Source of the DNA: Eikenella sp.
Lineage (GTDB): Bacteria; Pseudomonadota; Gammaproteobacteria; Burkholderiales; Neisseriaceae
Reading direction: 5' to 3'
Assembly: GCA_030528345.1 (NCBI GenBank)
Contig: JAUMZB010000004.1
Coordinates: forward strand, 1 to 64,000
Length of the DNA stretch: 64,000 nt
The notes beneath the pieces were generated by a model. That model was given only the letters and a program-made list of their open reading frames with translations, was not told the DNA's origin and did not search any database. Both the position numbers and the translations under genes were made by a program. Positions 24,995 through 34,652 of the stretch are shown here, piece by piece; the first letter of the stretch is position 1, and the number at the start of each line of letters is the position of its first letter.

Positions 24995-26576
24995 CGTTTT
25001 CCCTCGGCAAAATCAGTTCGAATCCTTTTACGGCGGGATGGTAATCCAACTGTCCCAAATTGGCGTGCGCCAATTCGCGGGCCACATAAAGCCCCAAACC
25101 GGTGCCTTCGGCGCGGGTGGTGAAAAAAGGCTCGAACAATTGGGCCTGATTCTCCGCCGGCACGCCGGGGCCGTCGTCAATCACCATCAGCGAAACGGCA
25201 TGCCTGTCCTGCACCGGTTTCACCAATATCCTTATCGAATCCTTCTGCCGGCTGCCGTGCTGCCAGGCGTTATTGAGCAGGTTCCACAAAATCTGCTGCA
25301 GATGGCCGCCGTCAAAGCGCACTTTCAGCGGTCCGCCGTCGCTCTCCATGAAAAAGCGGATACAGGGCGCGGCTTCGGGGCGGATCAGTAGGAATTCGTT
25401 TTTGAACGCCAGCCAGAAAGCCATCAGATTGATGGTTTCCGGATTCAGGCGGTCGCTTTTGTTGAGGCGGGACACTTCTTCCAGCATTTTGTCGATGCGG
25501 GCGATGTTGTTGTCGATGATGCCGTGCAGTTTGGCGGTTATCGGGTTTTCATTGTCTTCGGCCAAAAGGCCGTTGGACTGGCGGATGGCGGAGAGCGGAT
25601 TGCGGATTTCGTGCGCCAGATTGGCGGTCAGCTGGCCCAAAGCCGCCAGCTTGGTGGCCAAGGCCTCTGCCGCCAAATCTTTTTGCGAGCGGATAAACAG
25701 CATCAGCAGCGATTCGTCGTCACGCACCAAGGGGCGGGCGCGCACCTGCACCGCCTGTTCGTCGATTTCGGTACGGGTCATGAAGGCGCGGCTGGGATAG
25801 CGCTGCCAACGCTGCACCAGCCAGGCAAACTCTTGAGCCTGCTGCTCGCGCCGCAGCCACGGAAAATAGTTTTGCGCCTGGCGGTTCATCAGCCACACCC
25901 GCTGGCCGGCATCCAACACCACCACCGCCTCGTTCACATGGTTGAGTACCAGTTCGTTCAAGCCTTTCAGCCGGTCGAAGGCGCGGCGGTGGCGGTTGAG
26001 GCTGCTGGTGGCTTTGTTGAGGAAGGAAGCCGAAAACGAAGTCAGCAGGGCCACCAGATAACAGCTGCCGCCCAACACCACGGTCTGCACCATCACGGCC
26101 ACATGGGCGTCATCCTGAAACGGCCAATACAGAATGGCGGCGCTCAATATCAGCAGCATCACCGCATACGAAGCATACAGCAGCGCGTAACGCCCGTAAC
26201 TCATCAAGCAGGAGGTCACCACAAAAGGCAGCATCAAAATCCCCAACCCGCTGCCCACCCCGCCGCCGATGTGCATCAACCAGGCAATCATGGTGATGTC
26301 GGCCACCGCCCGGGCATTGGGCATCTGAATGCTTTGCCGCTGCCAGTTGGGGAAAAACAGGCTGGCCAAAATCAGCATGCCGTACACCAACGCCCACAGG
26401 TAAAAAGGCGCGCTGAACACCGGCAGCGCCCGCAGCTTCAGGCCGATGTCGTCGCCGTAGGTATTCACCAACACATGAAAGGTTACCAGCGACAGCAACA
26501 GGCTGACACGGGCAATGTTCATCAAACCGGGCAAACGATCCAGCTGGCGGTCCCAATCTTCCTGTACCTGGTTCAC
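24987..26576 (-). CDS. pilS: Sensor histidine kinase PilS
   Basis: PilS is the inner-membrane kinase partner of PilR. The 529-aa protein has about six membrane spans in its first 190 residues, a PAS-like segment (about 205-290), a HisKA domain with phospho-acceptor [15 protein letters not shown] (about residue 318) and an HATPase domain (N box [10 protein letters not shown]1 box [11 protein letters not shown]2 boxes [16 protein letters not shown]). The start is GTG at 26576, overlapping the parC stop by four bases (GTGA), so translation appears coupled to parC. Confidence 0.9.
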   Translation of the reverse strand: MNQVQEDWDRQLDRLPGLMNIARVSLLLSLVTFHVLVNTYGDDIGLKLRALPVFSAPFYLWALVYGMLILASLFFPNWQRQSIQMPNARAVADITMIAWLMHIGGGVGSGLGILMLPFVVTSCLMSYGRYALLYASYAVMLLILSAAILYWPFQDDAHVAVMVQTVVLGGSCYLVALLTSFSASFLNKATSSLNRHRRAFDRLKGLNELVLNHVNEAVVVLDAGQRVWLMNRQAQNYFPWLRREQQAQEFAWLVQRWQRYPSRAFMTRTEIDEQAVQVRARPLVRDDESLLMLFIRSQKDLAAEALATKLAALGQLTANLAHEIRNPLSAIRQSNGLLAEDNENPITAKLHGIIDNNIARIDKMLEEVSRLNKSDRLNPETINLMAFWLAFKNEFLLIRPEAAPCIRFFMESDGGPLKVRFDGGHLQQILWNLLNNAWQHGSRQKDSIRILVKPVQDRHAVSLMVIDDGPGVPAENQAQLFEPFFTTRAEGTGLGLYVARELAHANLGQLDYHPAVKGFELILPRENDE

Positions 26577-28876
26577 GGCGCCTCCCCCAGCGCGGTCAGG
26601 CTACCTGAAATGTCCAGCAGCCGGCCTTTTCTGCCCCGTTTGTTGTTGATATCTTGAATCCGCAGGCGTTCTTTGCGGTTTGCGCCGCGCTTGCCGACGC
26701 TTTCGACCACAAATTCGGGCGACGAGGTTACCGCAATATGTTCGAGTTTGACGCCGTCTGAAAGGCTGATGAGTTGCAAGCCCCTGCCTTTGGCCATGAC
26801 TTCCAGTTCGCCGATGGCAAACGCCAACAGACGCGGTTCGCTGCTGGCCAGCAGCACTTTGCTGTCGGGATGGATGAGAGAGGCGGCGTCAATGCCGACC
26901 GGCGGCAGGGTCCGCTCCCCGGTTTTGAGTGTCATCACAACTTTACCCGCTTTGATCCGGCCGGCCATCTCGCCGAGTTTGGCGATAAAGCCGTAGCCGC
27001 CACTGTTGCTCAACAAATAGTGCTGTTCGGGCAGGCCGGTCATCATGGCGACGACTTCGGCTCTGTTTTGCAGTTCGATGAGCGAGGCTACGGGTACGCC
27101 GTCGCCGCGACCGCCGGGAATGTCCGCCGCATCCAGCGTGTAGGTGCGGCCGTACGAATCCAGCACCACAACCGGCCACACGGTACGGCCTTCGATTACC
27201 TGTTTCAGCCCGTCGCCTTCTTTGAAAGCGGTTTGGCTCAAATCGACGTTGTGGCCGGCGCGGCTGCGTATCCAACCTTTGTTCGACAAAATCAGCGTAA
27301 CCGGTTCGTCGGCGGTGGTTTGGGTGAGCACGGCGCGTTCGGCCGCCTCTACCAAGGTGCGCCGCGCATCGCCGTATTGCACCATGTCGGCCTGCATTTC
27401 CCGAACAAGGAGCCGGCGCTTTTCGCCTTCATCGGCCAATACGCCGTTCAGGTAGCCTGCTTCTTCGCGCAAATCGTTCAATTCTTTTTCCAGTTTGAAG
27501 CCTTCCAAGCGGGCCAACTGACGCAGGCGGATGTCGAGAATATCTTCGGCTTGGATTTCGGTGAGGCCGAAAGCGGCCATCAAATCGGGCTTGGGCTCGT
27601 CGGATTCGCGAATCACCCGAATCACGTCGTCGATGTGCAGGAAGGCGGTCATGCGGCCTTCCAAAATATGGATGCGCTTTTCCACCTGGTTCAGGCGGTG
27701 CCGCAGGCGGCGCGTGACGGTACGGATGCGGTAATCCAGCCATTCCTGCAAAATGGTTTTCAGGTTTTTCTGCGCCGGCCGGTTGTCCAAACCCATCATC
27801 ACCAGATTCATCGGCACATTGCCTTCCAAGCCGGTTTGTGCCATCAGGGTGTTGACGAATACTTGCGGGTCGACGCGGCCGGACTTCGGTTCGAATACCA
27901 GGCGGACGGGTTGTTCGCCGTCCGATTCGTCGCGCGCCCTGTCCAGCAGCGAGAGCATCAGCGCCTTGGTGTTCTGCTGCTCTTGGGTAAGGTTTTTTTT
28001 ACCGGCTTTCGGTTTGGGATTGGTTTGCTCTTCGATTTCGGTGAGGATTTTCTGCGCGCTGGTATGCGGCGGCAACTCGGTGACAATCAAGCGCCATTGC
28101 CCGCGCGCCAGCTTTTCGATTTCATAACGCGCCCGCACCCGCACACTGCCTTTGCCGGTTTCGTAAATCTGCCGCAAGTCTTTGGCCGGCGTGATGATGT
28201 GGCCGCCACCGGCAAAATCGGGTGCCGGCACATACTGCATCAAATCGGCCACTTCCAGCTGCGGCTGTTCCAATAAGGCAATCGCCGCGCGGCCGACTTC
28301 GTTGAGGTTGTGGGAAGGAATTTCCGTGGCCAGGCCGACGGCAATGCCGGAGGCACCGTTGAGCAGCACCATCGGCAGACGGGCCGGCAGCGACACCGGT
28401 TCCTCGAAAGCACCGTCGTAATTGGGCACGAAATCCACCGTGCCCATATTGATTTCGGCAAGCAGCAGTTCGGCAATCGGCGTGAGCCGCGCCTCGGTAT
28501 AGCGCATGGCCGCCGCCCCGTCGCCATCACGAGAGCCGAAGTTGCCGATGCCGTCGATCAGAGGGTAACGCAGGGTGAAATCCTGAGCCATGCGCACCAT
28601 GGCATCGTAGGCGGAGGCATCGCCGTGCGGGTGGTATTTGCCCAAGATTTCCCCCACCACGCGCGCCGACTTCACCGGTTTGGCGCCGTGCACCAATCCC
28701 ATGTCGCGCATGGCATAGAGGATCCGCCGCTGCACCGGCTTCTGGCCGTCGCCGACATCCGGCAGCGCCCGCCCTTTGACCACGCTCATGGCATACTCCA
28801 GATAAGCGCGCTCGGCATACTGGCCCAGTAGGAGCGTATCGTCACCGCCAACGGCAGCACTCGGGTATTCGGACAT
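26573..28876 (-). CDS. parC: DNA topoisomerase IV subunit A
   Basis: ParC is the DNA-cleaving subunit of topoisomerase IV, which unlinks daughter chromosomes. The 767-aa protein is full length: catalytic Tyr126 in [11 protein letters not shown], and a C-terminal beta-pinwheel domain from about residue 500. In the quinolone-determining region ([15 protein letters not shown]) the position equivalent to gonococcal Ser87 is Ala87. The ATG at 28876 is chosen; a GTG at 28891 would add five residues. The gene carries the Neisseria 10-mer DUS core at 26753-26762, and it leads an overlapping operon with pilS and pilR. parE is not in the window. Confidence 0.94.
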   Translation of the reverse strand: MSEYPSAAVGGDDTLLLGQYAERAYLEYAMSVVKGRALPDVGDGQKPVQRRILYAMRDMGLVHGAKPVKSARVVGEILGKYHPHGDASAYDAMVRMAQDFTLRYPLIDGIGNFGSRDGDGAAAMRYTEARLTPIAELLLAEINMGTVDFVPNYDGAFEEPVSLPARLPMVLLNGASGIAVGLATEIPSHNLNEVGRAAIALLEQPQLEVADLMQYVPAPDFAGGGHIITPAKDLRQIYETGKGSVRVRARYEIEKLARGQWRLIVTELPPHTSAQKILTEIEEQTNPKPKAGKKNLTQEQQNTKALMLSLLDRARDESDGEQPVRLVFEPKSGRVDPQVFVNTLMAQTGLEGNVPMNLVMMGLDNRPAQKNLKTILQEWLDYRIRTVTRRLRHRLNQVEKRIHILEGRMTAFLHIDDVIRVIRESDEPKPDLMAAFGLTEIQAEDILDIRLRQLARLEGFKLEKELNDLREEAGYLNGVLADEGEKRRLLVREMQADMVQYGDARRTLVEAAERAVLTQTTADEPVTLILSNKGWIRSRAGHNVDLSQTAFKEGDGLKQVIEGRTVWPVVVLDSYGRTYTLDAADIPGGRGDGVPVASLIELQNRAEVVAMMTGLPEQHYLLSNSGGYGFIAKLGEMAGRIKAGKVVMTLKTGERTLPPVGIDAASLIHPDSKVLLASSEPRLLAFAIGELEVMAKGRGLQLISLSDGVKLEHIAVTSSPEFVVESVGKRGANRKERLRIQDINNKRGRKGRLLDISGSLTALGEAP
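26753..26762 (+). repeat. Neisseria 10-mer DUS core inside parC
   Basis: GCCGTCTGAA is the core of the Neisseria DUS and not the Eikenella one. It lies in the coding sequence near the end of parC, and is possibly a mark of past gene exchange. Confidence 0.6.
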
Positions 28877-29030
28877 AAAATGATGACTCACAGACTGAAA
28901 CTGCCGTATTGTAAAGCAAGCACACTGTTTCAGGTAGCCTGGGCGCCGGGCACGGGTATTGCCTGACGCCCTGCCGCACCCACAAAGCCGAAGAAACTCC
29001 CTTCGACGGGCGCAACAGACGGTAAAAACC

Positions 29031-29074
29031 GACCCGTAAAAAAACCCGCCCTAACAGCAGGTTTTTTACGGGTC
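29031..29074 (-). terminator. Intrinsic terminator of ftsZ
   Basis: A 15-bp stem with A-rich and T-rich inner parts (left arm 29031-29046, right arm 29060-29074) lies 17 bases after the ftsZ stop. Confidence 0.75.
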
Positions 29075-29090
29075 GGCGGCAAACACGACA

Positions 29091-30263
29091 TCAATCGGCC
29101 TGGCGGCGGATTACTGCGGGAATTTCAAAGTCGTCCAATACCGATTGGTTGGCGAAATCGGCGGCAGCCAGATTCAAGGTGCGGGCATGGCGGCCGGAAC
29201 GGATCACGCTGTCGATTTCGGGGAAGCCGCCGTCGGTGCCGGTGGCTTGGGCGGCTTTCACCATGCGCAGATTGGGGTTCTGCGCCTGCTCGCCCTGCTC
29301 TTTCAAACCGGTGGCGATGATGGTGACGCGGATTTCGCCTTCTTCCATCGAAGCGTCTTCCGCCGTACCGTATTTCAGTTCGGCATCGGGATGGGCGTAC
29401 TCGCTCACCACCGACATGATTTCTTTATATTCTTTCATGGTCAGGCATTCCGGCGCGGTGGTGATGTTCACCAAAACGCCGCGTGCGCCTTCCAGCGTCA
29501 CATTGTCCAGCAGCGGGCTGGCAATGGCCTGCTCGGTAGCCAAACGGGCGCGGTCGATGCCGTGCGCCTGGCCGGAACCCATCATCGCCATGCCCATGAT
29601 GCCCATTACGTTTTTCACGTCGGCGAAGTCCAAATTGATCATGCCGGGGCAGGTCACCACTTCGGTGATGCCGGCCACCGCATTGCGCAGCACATTGTCG
29701 GCGGCGCGGAAGGCCTGGCGCACGGTCACGTCTTCGCCCAAGGCGCTCATCAGCTTGTCGTTGGGGATCACAATCAAAGAGTCCACTTGGTTTTTCAGGG
29801 TTTCCAAGCCTTCTTTGGCAATGTTGATGCGCTTGCCTTCGTGCTCGAAGGGGCGGGTCACCACCGCCACGGTGAGGATGCCCATTTCGCGGGCGATTTC
29901 GGCCACCACGGGCGCCGCGCCGGTGCCGGTGCCGCCGCCCATGCCGGTGGTGATGAACAGCATATTGGCGCCCTGAATGGCTTCGGCGATGGTTTCACGT
30001 TCTTCCAAAGCGGCGTTGCGGCCCACTTCGGGGTTGGCGCCGGCACCCAAACCTTTGGTCAGATTGGTGCCGAGCTGGATGCGTTTGGGGGCTTTATTGC
30101 CCTGCAGGGATTGCGCGTCGGTGTTGGCGCTGATGAATTCGACACCTTGGACGGTGTTGTCAATCATATTGTTGATGGCATTGCAGCCGCCGCCGCCGAT
30201 TCCGATCACTTTGATGACTGCAGGGCTGGTTGCCGATTCGACAACGTCATAAACCAATTGCAT
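29091..30263 (-). CDS. ftsZ: Cell division protein FtsZ
   Basis: FtsZ is the tubulin-like GTPase that forms the division ring. The 390-aa protein shows the N-terminal IGIGGGGCNAINNM motif, the tubulin signature GMGGGTGTGAAP (about residues 107-118), the T7-loop region with NLDFADVKNVM, and a C-terminal tail ending DDFEIPAVIRRQAD, the site that contacts FtsA and ZipA. AAGGAG lies 8 bases before the ATG. It is the last gene of the murC-ftsZ cluster, and a -10 box at 30320 suggests an extra promoter of its own. Confidence 0.97.
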   Translation of the reverse strand: MQLVYDVVESATSPAVIKVIGIGGGGCNAINNMIDNTVQGVEFISANTDAQSLQGNKAPKRIQLGTNLTKGLGAGANPEVGRNAALEERETIAEAIQGANMLFITTGMGGGTGTGAAPVVAEIAREMGILTVAVVTRPFEHEGKRINIAKEGLETLKNQVDSLIVIPNDKLMSALGEDVTVRQAFRAADNVLRNAVAGITEVVTCPGMINLDFADVKNVMGIMGMAMMGSGQAHGIDRARLATEQAIASPLLDNVTLEGARGVLVNITTAPECLTMKEYKEIMSVVSEYAHPDAELKYGTAEDASMEEGEIRVTIIATGLKEQGEQAQNPNLRMVKAAQATGTDGGFPEIDSVIRSGRHARTLNLAAADFANQSVLDDFEIPAVIRRQAD

Positions 30264-30319
30264 GAAACACTCCTTTTTGCACCTTGCCGAAGGCTACCTG
30301 AAAACGTAAAAACGCCCGC

Positions 30320-30325
30320 ATTATA
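30320..30325 (-). promoter_or_regulatory. Probable ftsZ -10 box
   Basis: TATAAT on the minus strand lies about 57 bases before the ftsZ ATG, in the 101-base ftsA-ftsZ gap, which also holds a DUS at 30292. The -35 is weak. Confidence 0.45.
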
Positions 30326-30364
30326 TAGTTCCGGCCTGTATTTGTGTGGAAATTTTACGGAAAA

Positions 30365-31597
30365 TCAAAAATTGTTTTTCACCAGATCAATCAGTCGGCG
30401 GAAGATCGAATTACCGCTTTCCGGACGGCTCAGGCTGTAGCCGTGCACGTTCCGCTGCTCTACCGCGGCCTGCAGCAGACCGATGGCGGTGGCGTAACGC
30501 GGATTGCGGATGCGCTCGGACAAACCGCCCATTTCCTGCGGCACGCCGATGCGGGCGGGCAGGTTGAACACATCCTCGGCCAAATCCACCACGCCCGACA
30601 ACAGGGACGCGCCGCCGGTCAGCACCACGCCGGAAGTGAGCACTTCTTCGGGAAAACCGGAGCGGCGCAATTCGTTCAGCGTCAGTTCCAGAATTTCCTC
30701 TACCCGCGGGCCGATCACACTGGCCAGCACGCGGCGCGAAATCTGGCGCGGGCTGCGGTCGCCCACGCTGGGCACTTCCACCATTTCGTCCAAGCCTTCG
30801 CCGCTGGCCAAGGCCACGCCGTGGTGGATTTTGATGTATTCGGCGGCGCTGTACGGCGTGCGCAGGGCTTGCGCCAGGTCTTTGGTAATCAAATCGCCGG
30901 CCACCGGAATCACGGCGGTGTGGCGGATGGCGCCGTTGGTGTACACCGCGATATCGGTGGTACCGCCGCCGATGTCGATCACGCACACGCCCAATTCTTT
31001 TTCGTCTTCGGTCAGCACGGCCTGGCCGCTGGCCAGGGGCTGCAGCATGATGTTGTCAATGTGCAGGCCGCAGCGCTCGACGCATTTCTGGATATTCTGC
31101 ATCGCGGTTACCGCCCCGGTCACGATGTGGATGCGCGTATCCAGGCGCACGCCGCTCATGCCGATCGGTTCTTTTACGCCGGGCTGGTTGTCGATGATGT
31201 ACTCCTGCACCACGGTGTGCAGGATTTGGTGGTCGGGCGGAATGTTGACCGCTTTGGCGGTTTCGATGGCGCGGTCGATATCGGCCTGCATCACTTCGCC
31301 TTCTTTGATTTTCACCACGCCTTGCGAATTCATGCTGCGGATGTGGTTGCCGGCAATGCCGGTAATCACGCTGTCGATCTGGCTGTCCGCCATCAGCTGC
31401 GCTTCTTCCACCGCCTGGGTAATCGCTTGGGCGGTGGCGTCGATATTGGTCACCATGCCCGCCTTCAGGCCGTGCGAAGGCGCCTGCCCCAAGCCGATGA
31501 TGTGGATTTCGCTGTCGTCCTGCACTTCGCCGATCAGGGCGATGACCTTGGAAGTACCGATGTCCAGCGCCCCTACCAACTGTTTTTCTTTTGCCAT
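30365..31597 (-). CDS. ftsA: Cell division protein FtsA
   Basis: FtsA is an actin-like ATPase that anchors FtsZ to the membrane and recruits later division proteins. The 410-aa protein has the phosphate-binding LDIGTSKVIALIGE motif near the start, the second nucleotide motif VIDIGGGTTDIAVY (about residues 205-218), and the conserved VVLTGGASLL near 335. It ends with a short amphipathic segment (RRLIDLVKNNF) that fits the membrane-targeting helix. AGGAAAA precedes the ATG at 31597; the longer frame to 31663 lacks a site. Confidence 0.95.
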   Translation of the reverse strand: MAKEKQLVGALDIGTSKVIALIGEVQDDSEIHIIGLGQAPSHGLKAGMVTNIDATAQAITQAVEEAQLMADSQIDSVITGIAGNHIRSMNSQGVVKIKEGEVMQADIDRAIETAKAVNIPPDHQILHTVVQEYIIDNQPGVKEPIGMSGVRLDTRIHIVTGAVTAMQNIQKCVERCGLHIDNIMLQPLASGQAVLTEDEKELGVCVIDIGGGTTDIAVYTNGAIRHTAVIPVAGDLITKDLAQALRTPYSAAEYIKIHHGVALASGEGLDEMVEVPSVGDRSPRQISRRVLASVIGPRVEEILELTLNELRRSGFPEEVLTSGVVLTGGASLLSGVVDLAEDVFNLPARIGVPQEMGGLSERIRNPRYATAIGLLQAAVEQRNVHGYSLSRPESGNSIFRRLIDLVKNNF

Positions 31598-31659
31598 AAT
31601 TTTCCTATTCCACTTCCACACTAATCCGTTATTTCGTGCCGCTCCGCTTCGCAGCCGCC

Positions 31660-32427
31660 TCAAGGTTCGGCATCACCGTGCCCCTCTGCCGAAGCGGCCC
31701 GCTCTTCCGCCGCCGGGGTTTCCGCCCCGTTGCGGTAGCGCACGGCAAAGCCGTCTTTATAACGCAGATCCACATAACGCACGCTATCGGCGCGGCTGTG
31801 CAGCACCTCGTGCCAGGCCTGAACAAAGCGGCGCAAACGGCTGTCTGCATCCAAACGGCCCAAACGCAGCACAAAACCGTTGTCCAAAGTCAGGGTGCGC
31901 GCCGCGCGCTGGCCGTAATCCAAACGGTCGATTTTCAGGCCGGTCGGCTCCAGAATGGCACGGAAACGGCTGTATTCGTCCACCATGATTTTGCGCGCGC
32001 CGGCAGCGCCGGAAAACACCGGAAAATGTTCGTCGGTAGGCGCATCGAAGGCTCTGCCTTCGCTGTCTACCAAGCCCCCGCCTTCCCAGCGCGCCACCGG
32101 TTCGCGCTCGGCTACCTGAATCTGCACGGTATCCGGCCACATGCGGCGGATTTCCACCTCGGCCACCCAAGGCAGGGCTTCGAATGCCTCGCGCGCCGCA
32201 TTGAGGTCGGCCTTAAAAATATTGCCGCGGATGTGCTGCCGGGCGGTCTGCTGGAGCTGGGCGGCATCCAAGCGTTGCAGCCGGCCGTCGATTTTAACCG
32301 ATTTGATCGGAAAATACGGCGAATTCATCATCCACACCACCGCTGCGGCCAGCAGGCTGAAAATCACCAGCACATACAGGCCGTTGTTGATGCGCTTGAG
32401 CGCGCCGGCGTTATCCCACAGTCGCAT
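31660..32427 (-). CDS. ftsQ: Cell division protein FtsQ
   Basis: FtsQ is a bitopic inner-membrane protein that links early and late divisome proteins. The 255-aa product has a short cytoplasmic start, one membrane span (about residues 16-34), a POTRA domain (starting at YFPIKSVKIDGRLQRLD) and the FtsQ domain (VAEREPVARWEGGGLVDSEG and onward). The last 20 residues are Glu/Ala-rich and polar. The ATG at 32427 overlaps the end of ddl by 17 bases, typical of this cluster; an ATG at 32457 is also possible. Confidence 0.92.
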   Translation of the reverse strand: MRLWDNAGALKRINNGLYVLVIFSLLAAAVVWMMNSPYFPIKSVKIDGRLQRLDAAQLQQTARQHIRGNIFKADLNAAREAFEALPWVAEVEIRRMWPDTVQIQVAEREPVARWEGGGLVDSEGRAFDAPTDEHFPVFSGAAGARKIMVDEYSRFRAILEPTGLKIDRLDYGQRAARTLTLDNGFVLRLGRLDADSRLRRFVQAWHEVLHSRADSVRYVDLRYKDGFAVRYRNGAETPAAEERAASAEGHGDAEP

Positions 32428-33322
32428 GACGCAGAATTTCAACGCACAAATCGGCAAAACTCCAGCCGGCCTGCGCCGCGGCTTTCGGCACCAGGCTGTG
32501 GTCGGTCATGCCCGGCACGGTATTGATTTCCAACACATACAGTTTGCCGTTGCGGTCTTTCAGAAAGTCCACCCGCCCCCAGCCGCGGCCGCCCACCGCA
32601 TCAAACGCAGCCTTGGCCACGCGGCGGATTTCCGCTTCCTGCTCGGCATCCAAATCGCTCGGACATTGGTACACCGTGTCGTCGCGGTGGTATTTGGCTT
32701 CGTAATCGTAAAATTCGTTCGCCGGAATGATGCGGATGCTCGGCAGCGCTTCCCGCCCCAATACGGCACAAGTGTATTCGCCGCCGTCGATGCAGCGCTC
32801 GGCCAAAATCTCGCCGTGCAGATGCTTTACCTCATCCAGCACGGCGGGCAGGCGGCCGGCCTCTTTCACTTTCACCACGCCCACGCTGCTGCCCTCGGTG
32901 GACGGTTTCACAAACAGGGGCAGACCCAGTTGCCGCTCAATGGCGGCAAAGTCGCTGCCTTCGCGCAGCACGGCAAACTCCGGCACCGGCAAACCCAAGG
33001 CCAGCCACACCAGCTTGCTGCGGTATTTGTCCATGCCCAAGGCGGAAGCCGCCACGCCGCAGCCGGTGTAGGGAATGCCCAAGGCATCCAACACCGCCTG
33101 TACCGTGCCGTCTTCGCCGTAAGTGCCGTGCAGCACATTAAAGGCTAGCTGGAAACCCTGTGCCTTCAGCTGCCATATGTCTTGCTCCCGGGGGTCGAAA
33201 CCGTGGGCATCGATGCCTTTGCTGCGCAGAGCCGCCAATACTGCGGCGCCGCTTTTGAGCGACACCTCGCGCTCGGCGGAAAAACCGCCGTACAAAACCG
33301 CCACTTTGCCGAAATTCTGCAT
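32411..33322 (-). CDS. ddl: D-alanine--D-alanine ligase
   Basis: Ddl joins two D-alanines for the peptidoglycan stem peptide. The 303-aa ATP-grasp enzyme shows VAVLYGGFSAEREVSLKSG at the N-terminus, FVKPSTEGSSVGVVKV (about residues 136-151), EYTCAVLG and, near the end, the metal-binding VLEINTVPGMTDHSLVPKAA. The length is that of DdlB. It lies in the usual place before ftsQ, but upstream it is separated from murC by two unknown paralogous genes. Confidence 0.95.
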   Translation of the reverse strand: MQNFGKVAVLYGGFSAEREVSLKSGAAVLAALRSKGIDAHGFDPREQDIWQLKAQGFQLAFNVLHGTYGEDGTVQAVLDALGIPYTGCGVAASALGMDKYRSKLVWLALGLPVPEFAVLREGSDFAAIERQLGLPLFVKPSTEGSSVGVVKVKEAGRLPAVLDEVKHLHGEILAERCIDGGEYTCAVLGREALPSIRIIPANEFYDYEAKYHRDDTVYQCPSDLDAEQEAEIRRVAKAAFDAVGGRGWGRVDFLKDRNGKLYVLEINTVPGMTDHSLVPKAAAQAGWSFADLCVEILRHATVG

Positions 33323-33386
33323 CCTTACTTCCCATCCGGTGCGGCGCCCAATGCAGCCGCACCCGTTTGTTCAAACCATCTGGTCT

Positions 33387-33421
33387 TTCAGGTAGCCCCG
33401 CCGCAGGGCAGGCTACCTGAA
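33387..33421. terminator. DUS inverted repeat upstream of ddl
   Basis: Reverse and forward DUS copies (arms 33387-33397 and 33411-33421) with a 13-base loop lie between the unknown gene and ddl, so some termination inside the cluster is possible. Confidence 0.45.
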
Positions 33422-33447
33422 ACACACACAACCAATCTGCTTCCGCC

Positions 33448-34536
33448 TCACGGCAGCACGCGGTAATGCGCCCAAGTCGGATCGTATTCGCAGGCGCAAA
33501 CCGCCTGCACCGTTTTAAAACGGGCACACAGCACCTTGGCTTTCGCCAACAGCACCGCCGGCTCCGCCGTTACCGCATACAGCGTGCGCATACTGCGGTC
33601 GGCATGGGTGCACACCAAGGTGCCGATGCCGTTTTGCCGCTCCTCGGCCGCCGCATAAAACGCCTGCTCCAGCATCCCGGCAGCGGCCGCACCGCCGGCA
33701 AGGTCCAAGCGGCAGGACAGCGACACGCACCACGTCATGTCCGCCCGCCCGAGCAGGGCGGCCGCCGCTTCGTTGCGCTTCAAAGCCAAAGCATCCTGCC
33801 CCGCCGCTTCGTCCGCCTCCGCCCGATAATATGCGGCCTGCCATGCCGGCTGCGGATAGCGGCCGCTGCGGCCCAAACCGCGCCAAAAGGCATCCAGCTG
33901 TTCAGGCAGTCTATAGAGCGGCACCGCATCGTCGGCAATGTCGGTCAAGAAATCCACCGTACCGATTTTCACCGCCGCATCCCACTCGCCCACCACATGA
34001 TCGAGCAGAATGAAGGCCATATTCCGCGCATGCGGCAGCAGACGGGTGTCGATGTGCTTGGCAAACGCCACCTGTAAAGCCGCACGCTCGCGGCGGGCGG
34101 TGCAGCGCACCCATATATCGGCGGCATCCAAGGCCAAACCGGCCATGCGGACACTCAATTCCCTACCCGCTCCCGCCGCACGGCGGCGGAAGCCGCGCAC
34201 GCAGCCGCCGCTTGCCGGAGCGGCCTCCAACAGCGCCTGCACTTGCGGAAAATGCGCCAGTTCGCCGTTGGCGCTGAACACCAAACAGGCATCGTCCGCG
34301 CCGGCTGCCGCGCCTTCCAGTTCAAGCAGCACATAACGGCAATGCCGCTGCAAAACCGCATTGGCGGCACACACAAAGCCGACCGCATCCATGCCGCGCA
34401 AAGCCGGCGCCTCCTGCTGCCAATCCGCCCAAAAAGCCCGGGCATTCGCTTGCAGCTGCGCCAAACGACCCGCATCCCCCTGTTCCGCCCGCCAATGCTT
34501 GCGCCGGCCGGGCACCGATTCGCCTACTGCCTCCAT
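33448..34536 (-). CDS. Unknown protein, paralogue B in the murC-ddl interval
   Basis: I do not recognise a characterised family. The 362-aa cytoplasmic protein (no signal peptide or membrane span) is paralogous over its whole length to the product of 34653-35684. Shared landmarks are the N-terminal FW..WQQ segment, a middle region (VVGEWDAAVKIGTVDFL, then PLYRLPEQLDAFWR), [20 protein letters not shown] (about residues 256-275) and a C-terminal CEYDPTWAHYR. The DPxWxxY ending and alternating pattern recall DUF695-type domains (low-confidence inference). AGGGAGAG precedes the ATG. It lies among cell-wall genes on the same strand. Confidence 0.75.
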   Translation of the reverse strand: MEAVGESVPGRRKHWRAEQGDAGRLAQLQANARAFWADWQQEAPALRGMDAVGFVCAANAVLQRHCRYVLLELEGAAAGADDACLVFSANGELAHFPQVQALLEAAPASGGCVRGFRRRAAGAGRELSVRMAGLALDAADIWVRCTARRERAALQVAFAKHIDTRLLPHARNMAFILLDHVVGEWDAAVKIGTVDFLTDIADDAVPLYRLPEQLDAFWRGLGRSGRYPQPAWQAAYYRAEADEAAGQDALALKRNEAAAALLGRADMTWCVSLSCRLDLAGGAAAAGMLEQAFYAAAEERQNGIGTLVCTHADRSMRTLYAVTAEPAVLLAKAKVLCARFKTVQAVCACEYDPTWAHYRVLP

Positions 34537-34652
34537 CTGACTCTCTCCCTATCGCAGCGGCCGCCGAAACAGCGGCCTGTCCTTGTTTTCAGATAGCCCT
34601 GATATGGTGCCGATTGTTACGGTTGTTCTTAATTATTCAAGCGGCACTCAAA

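Noticed and set aside
26774-28276. 500-aa open frame opposite parC
   Set aside because: The opposite strand encodes a full-length, motif-perfect ParC, so this frame is a third-position GC artefact.
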